64,000 nt of DNA from Kerstersia gyiorum (GTDB taxonomy: Bacteria > Pseudomonadota > Gammaproteobacteria > Burkholderiales > Burkholderiaceae_B): the NCBI RefSeq assembly GCF_004216755.1, contig NZ_SGWZ01000007.1, positions 62,001 through 126,000 on the forward strand, in the 5' to 3' direction. A program made the translations under genes and the position numbers. Under the pieces are notes generated by a model. That model was given only the letters and a program-made list of their open reading frames with translations, was not told where the DNA came from and ran no database searches. Positions 50,926-63,219 of this stretch are shown piece after piece. Every line of letters begins with the position of its first letter. Position 1 is the first letter of the stretch.

Positions 50926-53199
50926 ATGAGTTATCTGGTCCTTGCCCGAAAGTGGCGCCCGAAATCCTTTGACACGCTGGTCGGCCAAGACCACGTCGTG
51001 CGTGCGTTGACGCACGCGCTGACGACCCAGCGCCTGCACCATGCCTGGCTCTTTACCGGCACGCGCGGCGTGGGCAAGACCACACTGTCGCGCATCCTGG
51101 CCAAATCGCTGAACTGCGAAACCGGCATCACGGCCCGCCCCTGTGGATGTTGCCGTGCGTGTACGGAAATTGATGCCGGCCGCTTCGTGGATTACGTCGA
51201 GCTGGATGCTGCGTCCAATCGTGGCGTCGACGAAATGACCCAACTGCTCGAACAAGCGGCATATGCGCCCAGCGCGGCGCGCTTCAAGGTCTACATGATC
51301 GACGAAGTGCACATGCTTTCCGGGCACGCCTTCAACGCGATGCTCAAGACGCTTGAAGAACCGCCGCCCTACGTCAAGTTCATCCTGGCGACCACTGATC
51401 CGCAGAAGATTCCACCCACGGTCCTGTCGCGCTGCCTGCAATTCAACCTGAAGCAGATGTCGGCCGATGCCATCGTGGGCCACCTCAGCCATGTGCTGGG
51501 CGAAGAAGGCATTCCCTTCGAGACGCAGGCCCTGTGGCTGATCGCACAGGCGGCCTCGGGCTCGATGCGTGACGCTTTGTCGCTGACTGACCAGGCCATT
51601 GCCTACAGCGCGGGCAGCATGACGGACGAAGCCGTGCGCGGCATGCTGGGCACCATAGACCAGCGTCATCTGGTACGACTGCTGGACGCCTTGCTGGCCC
51701 AGGATGGTTCCGCCATCCTCGCGGTTGCCGATGAACTGTCCGTGCGCGGCCTGTCGTATTCCGGTGCGCTGGGCGACCTGGCGGTGCTGCTGTCGCGTAT
51801 CGCCGTCGCCCAGCGTGTGCCGGCCGCGATCTCGGCGGATGACCCCCTGGGGGCGGATATCGTCCGCCTGGCCCAAGGGATGGACGCGGATGCCATCCAG
51901 TTGTTCTACACCGTTGCGGTGCATGGTCGCGGCGAGCTGGCGCTGGCGCCGGATGAGTATGCGGGCTTCGTGATGACGGTGTTGCGCATGCTGTCGTTGT
52001 CGGCTTCGGCTGGCGGCGCGGCTGGTGCGCCGCCCGTCTCTGGTGGTGCCGACACGGGCACGGCCAGGCCGGCTGCCGTGGCTGCGCCGGTACCAAACGT
52101 TGCACCTGCCCAGTCCGATCCGTCCGCGCAATCCAGAACGTCCATGTCGTCTGCGCCGCCTGCACCGGCAACGGTGGGGACTGCGAGTGCCGCTGCCAAC
52201 CCGCAGCAGGCCGCCGCTTCTGATGTGGCTCATGACGTGACCAAGGATGCTGCCAGTGACGGTGCTTCTGGCCTTGCACCTGTTCCTGCTGCGGCCTCGC
52301 CTGCCCAGGCTGCCGTTGCGGCCGAGCCCACCGTTCAGGCCGAACCGCCCCCTGGTGTGCAGGCCGCCACGACGACGGTTCAGCCTGCGTCTTGCGCGTC
52401 TGACAGCGCAAACGAGGCTGCTGCACCATCCGCCACGGCGGATGTGCGGGATCAGGGGCCGGTCACCGAGCCAGCCGTGGCAGCAGCCAGCCCGGCCGCT
52501 GACAGCGCGGGCATATCTGGTATGCCGGAAGCGGCAGGCTCCCCTGTCGGGACGGCCGCTGCGCCACCGGATGACGATGTTCCGCCCTGGGATATGGACA
52601 TTCCTGCCTTTCCGCCGTCCGGCGACGATCTGCAGGTTGATGACGAACTGGACGTTTCTGCGCGGTCGCAGCGCGCTCCTGGCAAGGGGCGCGCTGCAGA
52701 ACAGGGCGCAGGCCAGGCCGATGCCCGCGTGGCTTCGCGCCGGCCTGCGGAATCGGCGCCGCGCCGGGCTCGGCCGGCTGCTCCTTCGCCGGGTGTCATC
52801 GCCCTGGACCGTCCCTGGTATGAGGTCGCGGCCTCGCTGCCGGTGACCGGGCTGGCATCGGAGCTGGCGCGCCATAGCGAGTGGCTGGGCGTGCAGGGCA
52901 ATACCATCCGCCTCAAGGTGGCGGCACGGACCCTGGCCGAGGTCAATGGCCGGGACCGTCTGCGGCACTGCCTGGAAGAATACTTCGGTTGCCGGGTCAA
53001 CCTTGACATCGAGGTTGCGGAAACCGGTGACGGCACGGCCTATGCCGTGGATGAGGCCGTGCGCGCCGAGCGCCAGCGCGTGGCCGAGGAAACCGTGCAG
53101 GCCGATCCTTTTGTGCAGGAACTCGAACGGGATTTCGACGCCCGGGTCTATCCGGGTTCGGTCAGGGCAGTCATGCCCGAGGCGTCCGGCAACGCCTGA
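50926..53199 (+). CDS. dnaX: DNA polymerase III subunit tau (DnaX)
   Basis: 757 residues. AAA+ clamp-loader ATPase: Walker A GTRGVGKTTLSR (45-56), zinc cysteines 64, 73, 76 and 79, DExx motif IDEVHM (125-130), arginine finger in the SRC loop (PPTVLSRCLQFNLKQ). From about residue 360 a 250-residue Ala/Pro/Ser-rich spacer leads to the tau C-terminal domain (about 630-757). No A-rich slippery heptamer was seen at the domain III/IV junction, so a gamma form by frameshift is not supported. Expected in an operon with ybaB and recR. Confidence 0.96.
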   Translation: MSYLVLARKWRPKSFDTLVGQDHVVRALTHALTTQRLHHAWLFTGTRGVGKTTLSRILAKSLNCETGITARPCGCCRACTEIDAGRFVDYVELDAASNRGVDEMTQLLEQAAYAPSAARFKVYMIDEVHMLSGHAFNAMLKTLEEPPPYVKFILATTDPQKIPPTVLSRCLQFNLKQMSADAIVGHLSHVLGEEGIPFETQALWLIAQAASGSMRDALSLTDQAIAYSAGSMTDEAVRGMLGTIDQRHLVRLLDALLAQDGSAILAVADELSVRGLSYSGALGDLAVLLSRIAVAQRVPAAISADDPLGADIVRLAQGMDADAIQLFYTVAVHGRGELALAPDEYAGFVMTVLRMLSLSASAGGAAGAPPVSGGADTGTARPAAVAAPVPNVAPAQSDPSAQSRTSMSSAPPAPATVGTASAAANPQQAAASDVAHDVTKDAASDGASGLAPVPAAASPAQAAVAAEPTVQAEPPPGVQAATTTVQPASCASDSANEAAAPSATADVRDQGPVTEPAVAAASPAADSAGISGMPEAAGSPVGTAAAPPDDDVPPWDMDIPAFPPSGDDLQVDDELDVSARSQRAPGKGRAAEQGAGQADARVASRRPAESAPRRARPAAPSPGVIALDRPWYEVAASLPVTGLASELARHSEWLGVQGNTIRLKVAARTLAEVNGRDRLRHCLEEYFGCRVNLDIEVAETGDGTAYAVDEAVRAERQRVAEETVQADPFVQELERDFDARVYPGSVRAVMPEASGNA

Positions 53200-53250
53200 G
53201 CGTGCCTGGATGCCCCTATTTTCACCAAGCAAGCAAGGAATGACAGCACC

Positions 53251-53577
53251 ATGATGAAAGGTCAAATTGCCGGCCTGATGCGCCAGGCACAGCAAGTGCA
53301 GGAAAACATGAAAAAAGCGCAGGAAGCGCTGGCGGAATTGGTCGTGGATGGCGCTTCGGGCGGCGGCCTGGTCAAGGTTTCCATGACCTGCCGTCACGAC
53401 GTGCGCCGCGTTACCATCGACCCCAGCCTGCTGGGCGAAGACAAGGACATGCTGGAAGACCTGGTTGCCGCCGCATTCAATGATGCGCTGCGCAAGGCCG
53501 AGGCCGCCAGCCAGGAAAAGATGTCGGCCGCGACCGCCGGTATGCCGCTGCCCCCGGGCATGAAGCTGCCGTTCTAA
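53251..53577 (+). CDS. ybaB: Nucleoid-associated protein YbaB/EbfC
   Basis: 108 residues, the typical tweezer-like dimer: GLMRQAQQVQENMKKAQEAL helix, VVDGASGGGLVKVSMTCRHD sheet, and a Pro-rich end. It lies 51 bp after dnaX and 12 bp before recR. A second ATG follows the first directly. Confidence 0.95.
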   Translation: MMKGQIAGLMRQAQQVQENMKKAQEALAELVVDGASGGGLVKVSMTCRHDVRRVTIDPSLLGEDKDMLEDLVAAAFNDALRKAEAASQEKMSAATAGMPLPPGMKLPF

Positions 53578-53589
53578 GGGCGCAGAGGG

Positions 53590-54201
53590 ATGGATACGCC
53601 TGCCGGTGAACCCGCGCCTTTGCGGGAACTGATAGACGCGCTGCGGCGTTTGCCGGGCGTAGGGGTGCGTTCCGCGCGCCGCATGGCGTATCACCTCATG
53701 CAGCACGATCAGGACGGCGCCCGCCAGCTTGCCGACAGCATAGGCGGGGCGCTGTCGCGTCTGCGCCGTTGCTCGCGCTGCAACAACTTCACCGAAATGG
53801 ATCCCTGTGCAATCTGCAGCCACCCCAGGCGGAACCCAGGTTTGCTGTGCGTCGTGGAAACGCCGGCAGACCAGAACACCATAGAAGCCAGCCAAGGCTA
53901 CCGTGGGTTGTATTACGTGCTGATGGGACGCCTCGCTCCGCTGGAAGGCATCGGGCCGCGCGAACTGGACTTCGACCGGTTATTGCGCCGGGCGACGGAC
54001 GGGCTGGTGCGGGAAGTCATCCTGGCCACCAATTTCACGGCTGAGGGTGAAACGACGGCGCATTTCCTGTCAGAAGCCCTGGCGGCTCGTGGGCTGAAGG
54101 TGACGCGCCTGGCGCGCGGCGTGCCGGCTGGCAGTGAGCTGGAATATGTCGACGCAGGTACGATCGCCTGGGCGCTGATGGAGCGCCGCAGCGCTGAGTA
54201 G
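53590..54201 (+). CDS. recR: Recombination mediator RecR
   Basis: 203 residues: HhH motif (LPGVGVRSARRMAYHL, 21-36), four-cysteine zinc finger (Cys61, 64, 73, 76) and a Toprim domain (LCVVETPADQNTIEASQGYRG). With RecO it loads RecA at gaps. Last gene of the dnaX operon. Confidence 0.96.
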   Translation: MDTPAGEPAPLRELIDALRRLPGVGVRSARRMAYHLMQHDQDGARQLADSIGGALSRLRRCSRCNNFTEMDPCAICSHPRRNPGLLCVVETPADQNTIEASQGYRGLYYVLMGRLAPLEGIGPRELDFDRLLRRATDGLVREVILATNFTAEGETTAHFLSEALAARGLKVTRLARGVPAGSELEYVDAGTIAWALMERRSAE

Positions 54202-54264
54202 CGGCCGGGTCGGGCAGGGGAGGGGCGCCAGGGTGGCGCGCCTGTCGTGCTCTTTCTGGAATGC

Positions 54265-54304
54265 AAAAACGCCTGCCGGACCGAGAGGGTCAGGCAGGCG
54301 TTTT
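54265..54304. terminator. Bidirectional terminator between recR and tal
   Basis: Nine-bp stem (54269-54277 with 54293-54301) with A5 on the left and T4 on the right, so it can end both the recR and the convergent tal transcripts. Confidence 0.8.
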
Positions 54305-54365
54305 CCTTGTCCAGCTGCTATGTGGCGCCGGCATGCGATGGTGCCTGGCGCCGCTGGCCCAGGCC

Positions 54366-55331
54366 TCAGGCGGCGCGCTGGCGCGCCGCTTCGATCATGG
54401 CGTCCAGCTTGACGGCATCGGCCGAGAAGGCGCGTATGCCTTCGGCCAGCTTTTCCGTGGCCATGGCGTCGTCGTTGAGCTGGGTGCGGAAGGCAATTTC
54501 GTTGCACGGCAGCAGGGCAGGCGCCTGCTCGCGCGCGCTGGCGGCATTCAGCCTGGGCTCGACCTCGCCGTTCTGCGCGGCCAGTTCGGTCAGCAGTTCG
54601 GGGCTGATGGTCAGGAGATCGCAGCCTGCCAGCGCCAGAATCTGCCCGGCATTGCGGAAGCTCGCGCCCATGATTTCCGTTTCGATGCCGTGGGTCTTGT
54701 AGTAGGCGTAGATGTTGCTGACCGACTTGACACCAGGGTCGTTGGCGCCGGCATTGGCGGGCTCGTCCCAGGCGGCGCCGGCTTGCTTCTTGTACCAATC
54801 GTAGATGCGGCCCACAAACGGCGAAATCAGCTGCGCGCCGGCATCGGCGCAGGCGACGGCCTGCGGCAGGGCGAACAGCAGGGTCATGTTGCAGCGTATA
54901 CCTTCGGCCTGCAGAATGCGGGCGGCCTGGATGCCTTCCCAGGTGGAGGCAATCTTGATCAGTACGCGCGAGCGCGGGATGCCGGCTTCTTCGTAGCGGG
55001 CGATGATGCCGCGGCCGCGTTCGGCGGTTGCCTGGGTATCGAACGACAGGCGGGCGTCGACTTCGGTCGAGACCCGGCCGGGAATCAGGGCCAGGATTTC
55101 GCGGCCGAAGGCGACCAGCAGGTCGTCGAGCAGTTCAGGGGTGGAGGCATCCGGGCGCTGGGCCACCACGCGTTCGAGCAGCGGACGGTATTCCTCTTTT
55201 TGCGCTGCCTTGAGGATCAGCGAAGGGTTGGTGGTGGCGTCAGTGGGCTGCAGGGTCCTCAGCGCGGCGAAATCGCCGGTGTCGGCGACGACGGTGGTGT
55301 GGCGGCGCAGGGATTCGAGCAACGAAGGCAT
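54366..55331 (-). CDS. tal: Transaldolase
   Basis: 321 residues, pentose phosphate pathway enzyme of the TalB type. It shows DATTNPSLIL (31-40), Schiff-base Lys126 in RVLIKIAST, and later VGRIYDWYKKQAG and YAYYKTHGIETEIMGASFRN. The ATG at 55331 starts at the family N-terminus; a longer frame upstream is not coding. Monocistronic. Confidence 0.95.
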   Translation of the reverse strand: MPSLLESLRRHTTVVADTGDFAALRTLQPTDATTNPSLILKAAQKEEYRPLLERVVAQRPDASTPELLDDLLVAFGREILALIPGRVSTEVDARLSFDTQATAERGRGIIARYEEAGIPRSRVLIKIASTWEGIQAARILQAEGIRCNMTLLFALPQAVACADAGAQLISPFVGRIYDWYKKQAGAAWDEPANAGANDPGVKSVSNIYAYYKTHGIETEIMGASFRNAGQILALAGCDLLTISPELLTELAAQNGEVEPRLNAASAREQAPALLPCNEIAFRTQLNDDAMATEKLAEGIRAFSADAVKLDAMIEAARQRAA

Positions 55332-55656
55332 GGTGGCGGAACTCCGGAGAAAAAGATGTTCTGGGGCGCGGCGGACTGCCCTTGGGGCGGTAACGGTGCG
55401 CTGCCGGAAGCGTAGCATTTTGTGCCGTCCTGATGTGGGGCTGGATATCAGGCGGCAGGGGCTTTGCATGGGTGCAGCGGGATGGAAAGGTTCTGTTGCG
55501 CCATGGCATCGGAGCATTCCCAAATCGTGCAAGGCGGCAGCCAGTGCGGGAATCTGCGCAGATTCGGTGCTCTGCGGCTGTAAAACTCTGCGAACAGAAG
55601 CCAGACGCAAGGTATAATCCAAAGGTTTACTTACCGTTTTTGAACTGGGGCTTATC
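55332..55656. other. Divergent tal/carA intergenic region
   Basis: 325 bp. Holds the carA promoter (a TATAAT hexamer at 55613-55618). No PyrR box, ARG box pair or leader-peptide attenuator was recognised by eye. The remainder is featureless. Confidence 0.5.
55613..55618 (+). promoter_or_regulatory. Putative -10 element of carA
   Basis: Perfect TATAAT, 39 bp before the carA start. No good -35 hexamer lies at 16-18 bp, so the promoter may depend on an activator or be weak. Confidence 0.5.
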
Positions 55657-56817
55657 TTGACCTTGTTGCCGTCCATTTTTCCCGAGGGCGTAGACCAGCT
55701 TGCGCCTGCAATTCTCGCATTGGCAGACGGCACGGTTTTCCGGGGTGTTTCCATCGGCGCGCCGGGCCATGCTGTTGGCGAGGCGGTTTTCAATACCGCA
55801 ATGACGGGCTATCAGGAAGTGCTGACCGATCCGTCCTATACCGGGCAGCTCGTTACCCTGACCTATCCTCATATTGGCAATACCGGCATCAATGCCGAAG
55901 ATTGCGAGTCGCCGGCCGTCTGCGCCGGCGGCCTGATCGTGCGCGACTGTTCGCTGCGCGTTTCCAACTTCCGCTCGGAAAAATCGCTGCCGGCCTACTT
56001 GCGCGAGCAGAATGTCGTCGCCATTTCCGGCATTGATACCCGCAAGCTGACGCGCATCCTGCGCGAAGGCGGCGCCCAGGGCGCCTGCATCCTGGTTGGT
56101 GATGACGCCGAGCAGGCCATTGCATTGGCCCGTGCCTTCCCTGGCATGGATGGGCAGAACCTGGGCGAGCAGGTCTCGACCAAGGAAGTGCAGAACTGGA
56201 ATGAAGGTACCTGGCGCCTGGGCGAGGGCTTCCCCGTCCTGGACAACCAGCGTCCCCATGTCGTGGCCTACGACTACGGCGTCAAGCGCAATATTCTGCG
56301 TCTGCTGGTCGATGCCGGCTGCCGCGTCACCCTGGTGCCGGCCACCATGCCCGCCAGCGAAGTGCTGGCCATGTCGCCCGATGGCGTGTTCCTGTCTAAT
56401 GGCCCAGGGGACCCTGCCGCCTGCACGCAGTCCATCGCCGCCGTGCGCGAGCTGCTTGACGCCCGCGTGCCGCTGTTCGGCATTTGCCTGGGCATGCAGC
56501 TGCTGGGTCTGGCGCTGGGTGCTCGCACCATCAAGCTGAGCCACGGCCACCACGGCAACAACCATCCGGTCAAGGAACTGGATACCGGCAACGTCTACAT
56601 CACGAGCCAGAATCACGGTTACGCCGTTGATGCCGATTCCCTGCCGGCCAATGCACGTGTCACGCACATCTCGCTGTTCGACGGCACGCTGCAGGGGGTG
56701 GAATTGACAGACAGGCCCGCGTTCGGTTTCCAGGGGCACCCTGAAGCCAGCCCCGGGCCGCGCGACATTGTCGTGCTGTTCAACAAATTCGTCAGCCTGA
56801 TGACCGCCAAATCCTGA
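55657..56817 (+). CDS. carA: Carbamoyl phosphate synthase small subunit
   Basis: 386 residues, glutamine amidotransferase half that feeds ammonia to CarB for arginine and pyrimidine synthesis. N-terminal CPSase domain (ALADGTVFRGVSIGA) and class I amidotransferase with nucleophile in FGICLGMQ and the His-Glu pair in QGHPEASPGP. The start is TTG at 55657, in keeping with the family's N-terminus; the ribosome site is a weak GGGG. Confidence 0.95.
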   Translation: MTLLPSIFPEGVDQLAPAILALADGTVFRGVSIGAPGHAVGEAVFNTAMTGYQEVLTDPSYTGQLVTLTYPHIGNTGINAEDCESPAVCAGGLIVRDCSLRVSNFRSEKSLPAYLREQNVVAISGIDTRKLTRILREGGAQGACILVGDDAEQAIALARAFPGMDGQNLGEQVSTKEVQNWNEGTWRLGEGFPVLDNQRPHVVAYDYGVKRNILRLLVDAGCRVTLVPATMPASEVLAMSPDGVFLSNGPGDPAACTQSIAAVRELLDARVPLFGICLGMQLLGLALGARTIKLSHGHHGNNHPVKELDTGNVYITSQNHGYAVDADSLPANARVTHISLFDGTLQGVELTDRPAFGFQGHPEASPGPRDIVVLFNKFVSLMTAKS

Positions 56818-56830
56818 AGACAGCGTTACC

Positions 56831-60079
<3,249 letters not shown>

Positions 60080-60096
60080 TAGCCAGAGTCTAACGA

Positions 60097-60132
60097 GGCG
60101 GCGATGAGGATTTTCTTCTCGCCGCCTTTTTT
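60097..60132 (+). terminator. Rho-independent terminator of carAB
   Basis: Stem 60097-60104 with 60119-60126, then six T, 18 bp after the carB stop. Confidence 0.85.
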
Positions 60133-60257
60133 GCGGCCTGCTGTTTTGACGGCGGGTGCATTTTTCCTGATCCTGGCTGGAGTCGGGCGCGGCAGGCAGC
60201 CGTGTCCGGGGCTGGGAACGGCGGCAAGTTCTTCTTGGTTTTTTCTGGAGTTTCCGT

Positions 60258-61580
60258 ATGTCTGGTAGTTATTTCCCGCGCTGGCGGCTGGCTGATTCGG
60301 CCCAGTCGGTTATCGGTCCCGAAGACCGGCTGCCATGGCCGCAAACGGCGGCCATGGGGGTGCAGCACGTGGTCGCGATGTTCGGCTCGACCGTGCTGGC
60401 CCCATTGCTCATGGGCTTTGATCCCAACGTCGCGATTCTGATGTCTGGTGTCGGCACGCTGTTGTTCTTCCTGTTCGTCGGCGGCCGAGTTCCCAGCTAC
60501 CTGGGTTCCAGCTTCGCATTCATCGGCGGGGTGATTGCCGTGACAGGCTACGCCGGCGGCGGGCCAAACCCCAATATTGCCGTGGCGCTGGGAGCCATCA
60601 TCGCCTGCGGCCTGGTCTATACGCTGATTGGTCTGCTTGTGTGGTGGTACAACAGCAAGACCCGCGGCGGTGCAAGCATCCTCATCGAAAAGCTGATGCC
60701 GCCGGTCGTGACCGGCGCCGTGGTGGCGGTGATTGGCCTGAATCTTGCACCCATCGCGGCCAAAGGGGCCATGGGTGGGTCTACCTTCGATGCCTTGATG
60801 GCCCTGGCGACCATGCTCTGCGTTGGCGGCGTGGCCGTGTGGACTGGCGGCATGGTGCAGCGTTTGCTGATCCTGGTAGGCTTGTTCCTGGCCTGCGTGC
60901 TGTATTTCCTGCTGACGAATGTCGCGGGCCTGGGTACGCCGATAGATTTCACCCTGGTCTCGCAGGCGGCATGGATCGGCTTGCCGACCTTTCATGCACC
61001 AGAGTTCCAGTGGACAGCCATGGGCCTGATCGCACCAGTCGCCGTCATCCTGGTGGCGGAGAACCTGGGGCACATCAAGGCGGTCAGCGCCATGACGGGC
61101 AAGGATCTCGATAGCTACATGGGTCGGGCATTCGTCGGTGACGGCGTGGCCACCATGATTTCCGGCAGCGTGGGCGGGACGGGTGTGACGACCTACGCGG
61201 AAAACATCGGCGTGATGGCTGTTACTCGCATCTATTCCACCCTGGTTTTCGTGGTGGCGGCACTGTTTGCCTGCGTGCTGGGGTTCTCGCCCAAGTTCGG
61301 TGCCCTCATCCAGACGATCCCCGGCCCGGTGCTGGGCGGGGTGTCGGTGGTGGTGTTTGGCCTGATCGCGGTCGCTGGTGCCCGTATCTGGGTGGTGAAC
61401 AAGGTGGATTTCAGCGACAACCGCAACCTGATTGTCGCGGCCGTTACGCTGGTCATGGGAGCGGGTGATTTCTCGCTGTCCATCGGCAATTTCACGCTTA
61501 ACGGTATCGGGACGGCTACCTTCGGCGCGATCATTCTGTACGCCTTGTTGCGCAGCCGCAAAACGGCCGTCCAGCCTTGA
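60258..61580 (+). CDS. rutG: RutG/UraA-type nucleobase permease (NCS2)
   Basis: 440 residues, about 14 helices, proton symporter for uracil or a related base. Motifs such as VPSYLGSS, LMPPVVTGAVVAVIGLNLAP, ILVAENLGHIKAVSAMTG and YENIGVMAVT-like TYAENIGVMAVTRIYSTLVF follow RutG closely. CTGGAG precedes the ATG. No other rut genes adjoin; it follows carAB, so use in pyrimidine salvage is likely. Confidence 0.9.
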   Translation: MSGSYFPRWRLADSAQSVIGPEDRLPWPQTAAMGVQHVVAMFGSTVLAPLLMGFDPNVAILMSGVGTLLFFLFVGGRVPSYLGSSFAFIGGVIAVTGYAGGGPNPNIAVALGAIIACGLVYTLIGLLVWWYNSKTRGGASILIEKLMPPVVTGAVVAVIGLNLAPIAAKGAMGGSTFDALMALATMLCVGGVAVWTGGMVQRLLILVGLFLACVLYFLLTNVAGLGTPIDFTLVSQAAWIGLPTFHAPEFQWTAMGLIAPVAVILVAENLGHIKAVSAMTGKDLDSYMGRAFVGDGVATMISGSVGGTGVTTYAENIGVMAVTRIYSTLVFVVAALFACVLGFSPKFGALIQTIPGPVLGGVSVVVFGLIAVAGARIWVVNKVDFSDNRNLIVAAVTLVMGAGDFSLSIGNFTLNGIGTATFGAIILYALLRSRKTAVQP

Positions 61581-61678
61581 GGCCCGCTCCGGTGCGCGCG
61601 CCGCCGGAGATGTTTGCAGAAAGCCCCTAGGGTACTTGCTTTTCCCTGCAAGTTTGCCGACAATGTCATTAACGCACA

Positions 61679-61710
61679 CCCCGGTTCAGTACGTTCCGGG
61701 GTTTTGTTTT
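61679..61710 (+). terminator. Rho-independent terminator after the permease gene
   Basis: Six-bp stem (61679-61684 with 61696-61701) and a T-rich tail, 99 bp after the stop. Confidence 0.7.
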
Positions 61711-61884
61711 GTGGTGTTCAGGGTTCTCCTGGATGCCTGGGGCCTGCTGCTGGCCTGTGGCCAGCGCGTAGGCGCGCCATGAAGGCCGCGCAGAGAACGC
61801 CCCGGTTTCCGCCAGTCAGGCGGAACCAGATTTTCTCCGATTTCTTTCGCGGCTGGCGGCAACGCCGGCCCGCGATTTTGCTGG

Positions 61885-61913
61885 CCCGATCTGCTTGGCA
61901 GATCGGGTTTTTT
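61885..61913 (+). terminator. Terminator hairpin in the greA leader
   Basis: A ten-bp perfect stem (61885-61894 with 61898-61907, three-base loop) followed by six T. It lies 120 bp before greA and 175 bp after the previous terminator, with no ORF between, so it ends either a short RNA or an attenuated greA leader. Confidence 0.8.
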
Positions 61914-62033
61914 CCAGGTGGCGAGGGGTTTCGTCGCCTGGTGATGAACGCCCGTACAGGCTTAGACCGGTACGGTTCTAGTCTAGGCGCCTTATCCTTG
62001 AGGCAAGGCGCTGTTTGTTGTGTAGGAAGAGAC

Positions 62034-62510
62034 ATGCCTGCTATTCCGTTGACTGCGAGTGGCGTTGAACGTCTGCAAGCCGAATTGCATCAGTTGAAAA
62101 CCGTTGAACGTCCCACTGTAATTGCGGCGATCGCCGATGCACGGGCCCAGGGCGACCTGTCGGAAAATGCCGAGTACGATGCGGCGCGTGAGCGTCAGGG
62201 CTTCATTGAAGGCCGGATCGCCGAGCTGGAAGGAACGCTGTCAAACGCGCAAATCATCAATCCGTCCGAACTGGACGGCGAGGGCCGGGTGGTGTTCGGC
62301 GCAACCGTGGAAATCGAAGACCTGGAAAGCGAAGTCCGGGTGGTGTACCAGATCGTGGGTGACGTCGAAGCGGATATCCGCGCGAACCGCATTTCGGTTT
62401 CCAGTCCGGTGGCCCGTGCGCTGATCGGCAAGAGTGCTGGTGACGTCGTTGAGGTCAACGCGCCATCCGGTCTCAAGGAGTATGAAATCATCAGCGTGCG
62501 CTACGCCTGA
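62034..62510 (+). CDS. greA: Transcription elongation factor GreA
   Basis: 158 residues, standard length: coiled-coil tip acidic pair in ENAEYDAARERQGFIEGRIA and the FKBP-like C-domain ending APSGLKEYEIISVRY. Stimulates RNA cleavage by backtracked polymerase. GGAAG precedes the ATG. A longer in-frame opening upstream is not coding. Confidence 0.97.
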   Translation: MPAIPLTASGVERLQAELHQLKTVERPTVIAAIADARAQGDLSENAEYDAARERQGFIEGRIAELEGTLSNAQIINPSELDGEGRVVFGATVEIEDLESEVRVVYQIVGDVEADIRANRISVSSPVARALIGKSAGDVVEVNAPSGLKEYEIISVRYA

Positions 62511-62572
62511 AAGGCAGCGCGCGGTGACTCTGGCCGGCGGCGCAGCGATGCGCCGTTGGCAAAGCAGAAATG

Positions 62573-62595
62573 ACGGGCCATCTGGCCCGTTTTTG
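62573..62595 (+). terminator. Terminator of greA
   Basis: Seven-bp stem (62573-62579 with 62584-62590) and T run, 62 bp after greA. Confidence 0.75.
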
Positions 62596-62652
62596 TTGGC
62601 TGCGCGCAATGCGCGGTGCCGGACGGGCCTGTGGCGGCCCGTCATGCGTAGC

Positions 62653-63201
62653 TCAGCGGCCGCGACGTGCGCCAGCGCGCAGTGTCATCGAGCTGCCGCG
62701 ACGGACATTGCCGCCCAGGCTGCTGCGGCCAGCGGTCTTGCTCTTGTGCAGGGTGGGGCGGGCCGGGCGGTCGGTGTCGTAGGGATCCCTGCGCGCCGGT
62801 TTGGCCGGTTCGGCATTGGCCTGGCGGCGCGACGCAGGCTTGGGAGCACTGCGGCCAGCTGCAGCCTGTTTCTTGGGCACGTAGACATCGTTGTTGCGGC
62901 GGCCCTGGGCTTGCGTTTCTTTTTCGACGGCGGGACGGTACAGAATCAGCATCTTGCCGAGGTGATGCACCAGGGCGCAGGAGAGCTGCTCGCAGATCGT
63001 GGCGATGATTTCTTCGCGGCTTTCGCGATCTTCGCCGCCCGCGCGTACTTTGATCAGCCCATGGGCGTTAAGATTGCGGTCGATTTCCTGAATAACGGCG
63101 TCAGTCAGCCCGCGATCCCCGATCAGTACGACCGGGTGCAGGGAGTGGGCGGCGGCGCGCAGGGCGCTGCGCTCGCGTGGAGTGATTTCTAGATTCGGCA
63201 T
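62653..63201 (-). CDS. yhbY: YhbY family RNA-binding protein with long basic tail
   Basis: 182 residues. The CRS1-YhbY domain covers about 1-95 (LIGDRGLTDAVIQEIDRNLN, GGEDRESREEIIATICEQLS), implicated in ribosome assembly. A Lys/Arg/Pro/Ala-rich, probably disordered tail of about 85 residues is an addition, since E. coli YhbY has only about 97 residues. Divergent from rlmE with an 18-bp gap between starts. Confidence 0.92.
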   Translation of the reverse strand: MPNLEITPRERSALRAAAHSLHPVVLIGDRGLTDAVIQEIDRNLNAHGLIKVRAGGEDRESREEIIATICEQLSCALVHHLGKMLILYRPAVEKETQAQGRRNNDVYVPKKQAAAGRSAPKPASRRQANAEPAKPARRDPYDTDRPARPTLHKSKTAGRSSLGGNVRRGSSMTLRAGARRGR

Positions 63202-63219
63202 GAACCGGATTGTACGAGA

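Noticed and set aside
51990..52900. Programmed frameshift in dnaX to make a gamma subunit
   Set aside because: No A-rich slippery heptamer or following hairpin could be found in the Ala/Pro-rich region.
50686..53895. A 1069-codon open frame antisense to dnaX and ybaB
   Set aside because: Same artefact. It crosses two real genes, and ends in the SRP RNA region.
61636..61664. TTGCTT and GACAAT at 17-bp spacing as a greA promoter
   Set aside because: A terminator hairpin begins about eight bases after the predicted start, so it would give only a 40-nt RNA. The match is probably chance.
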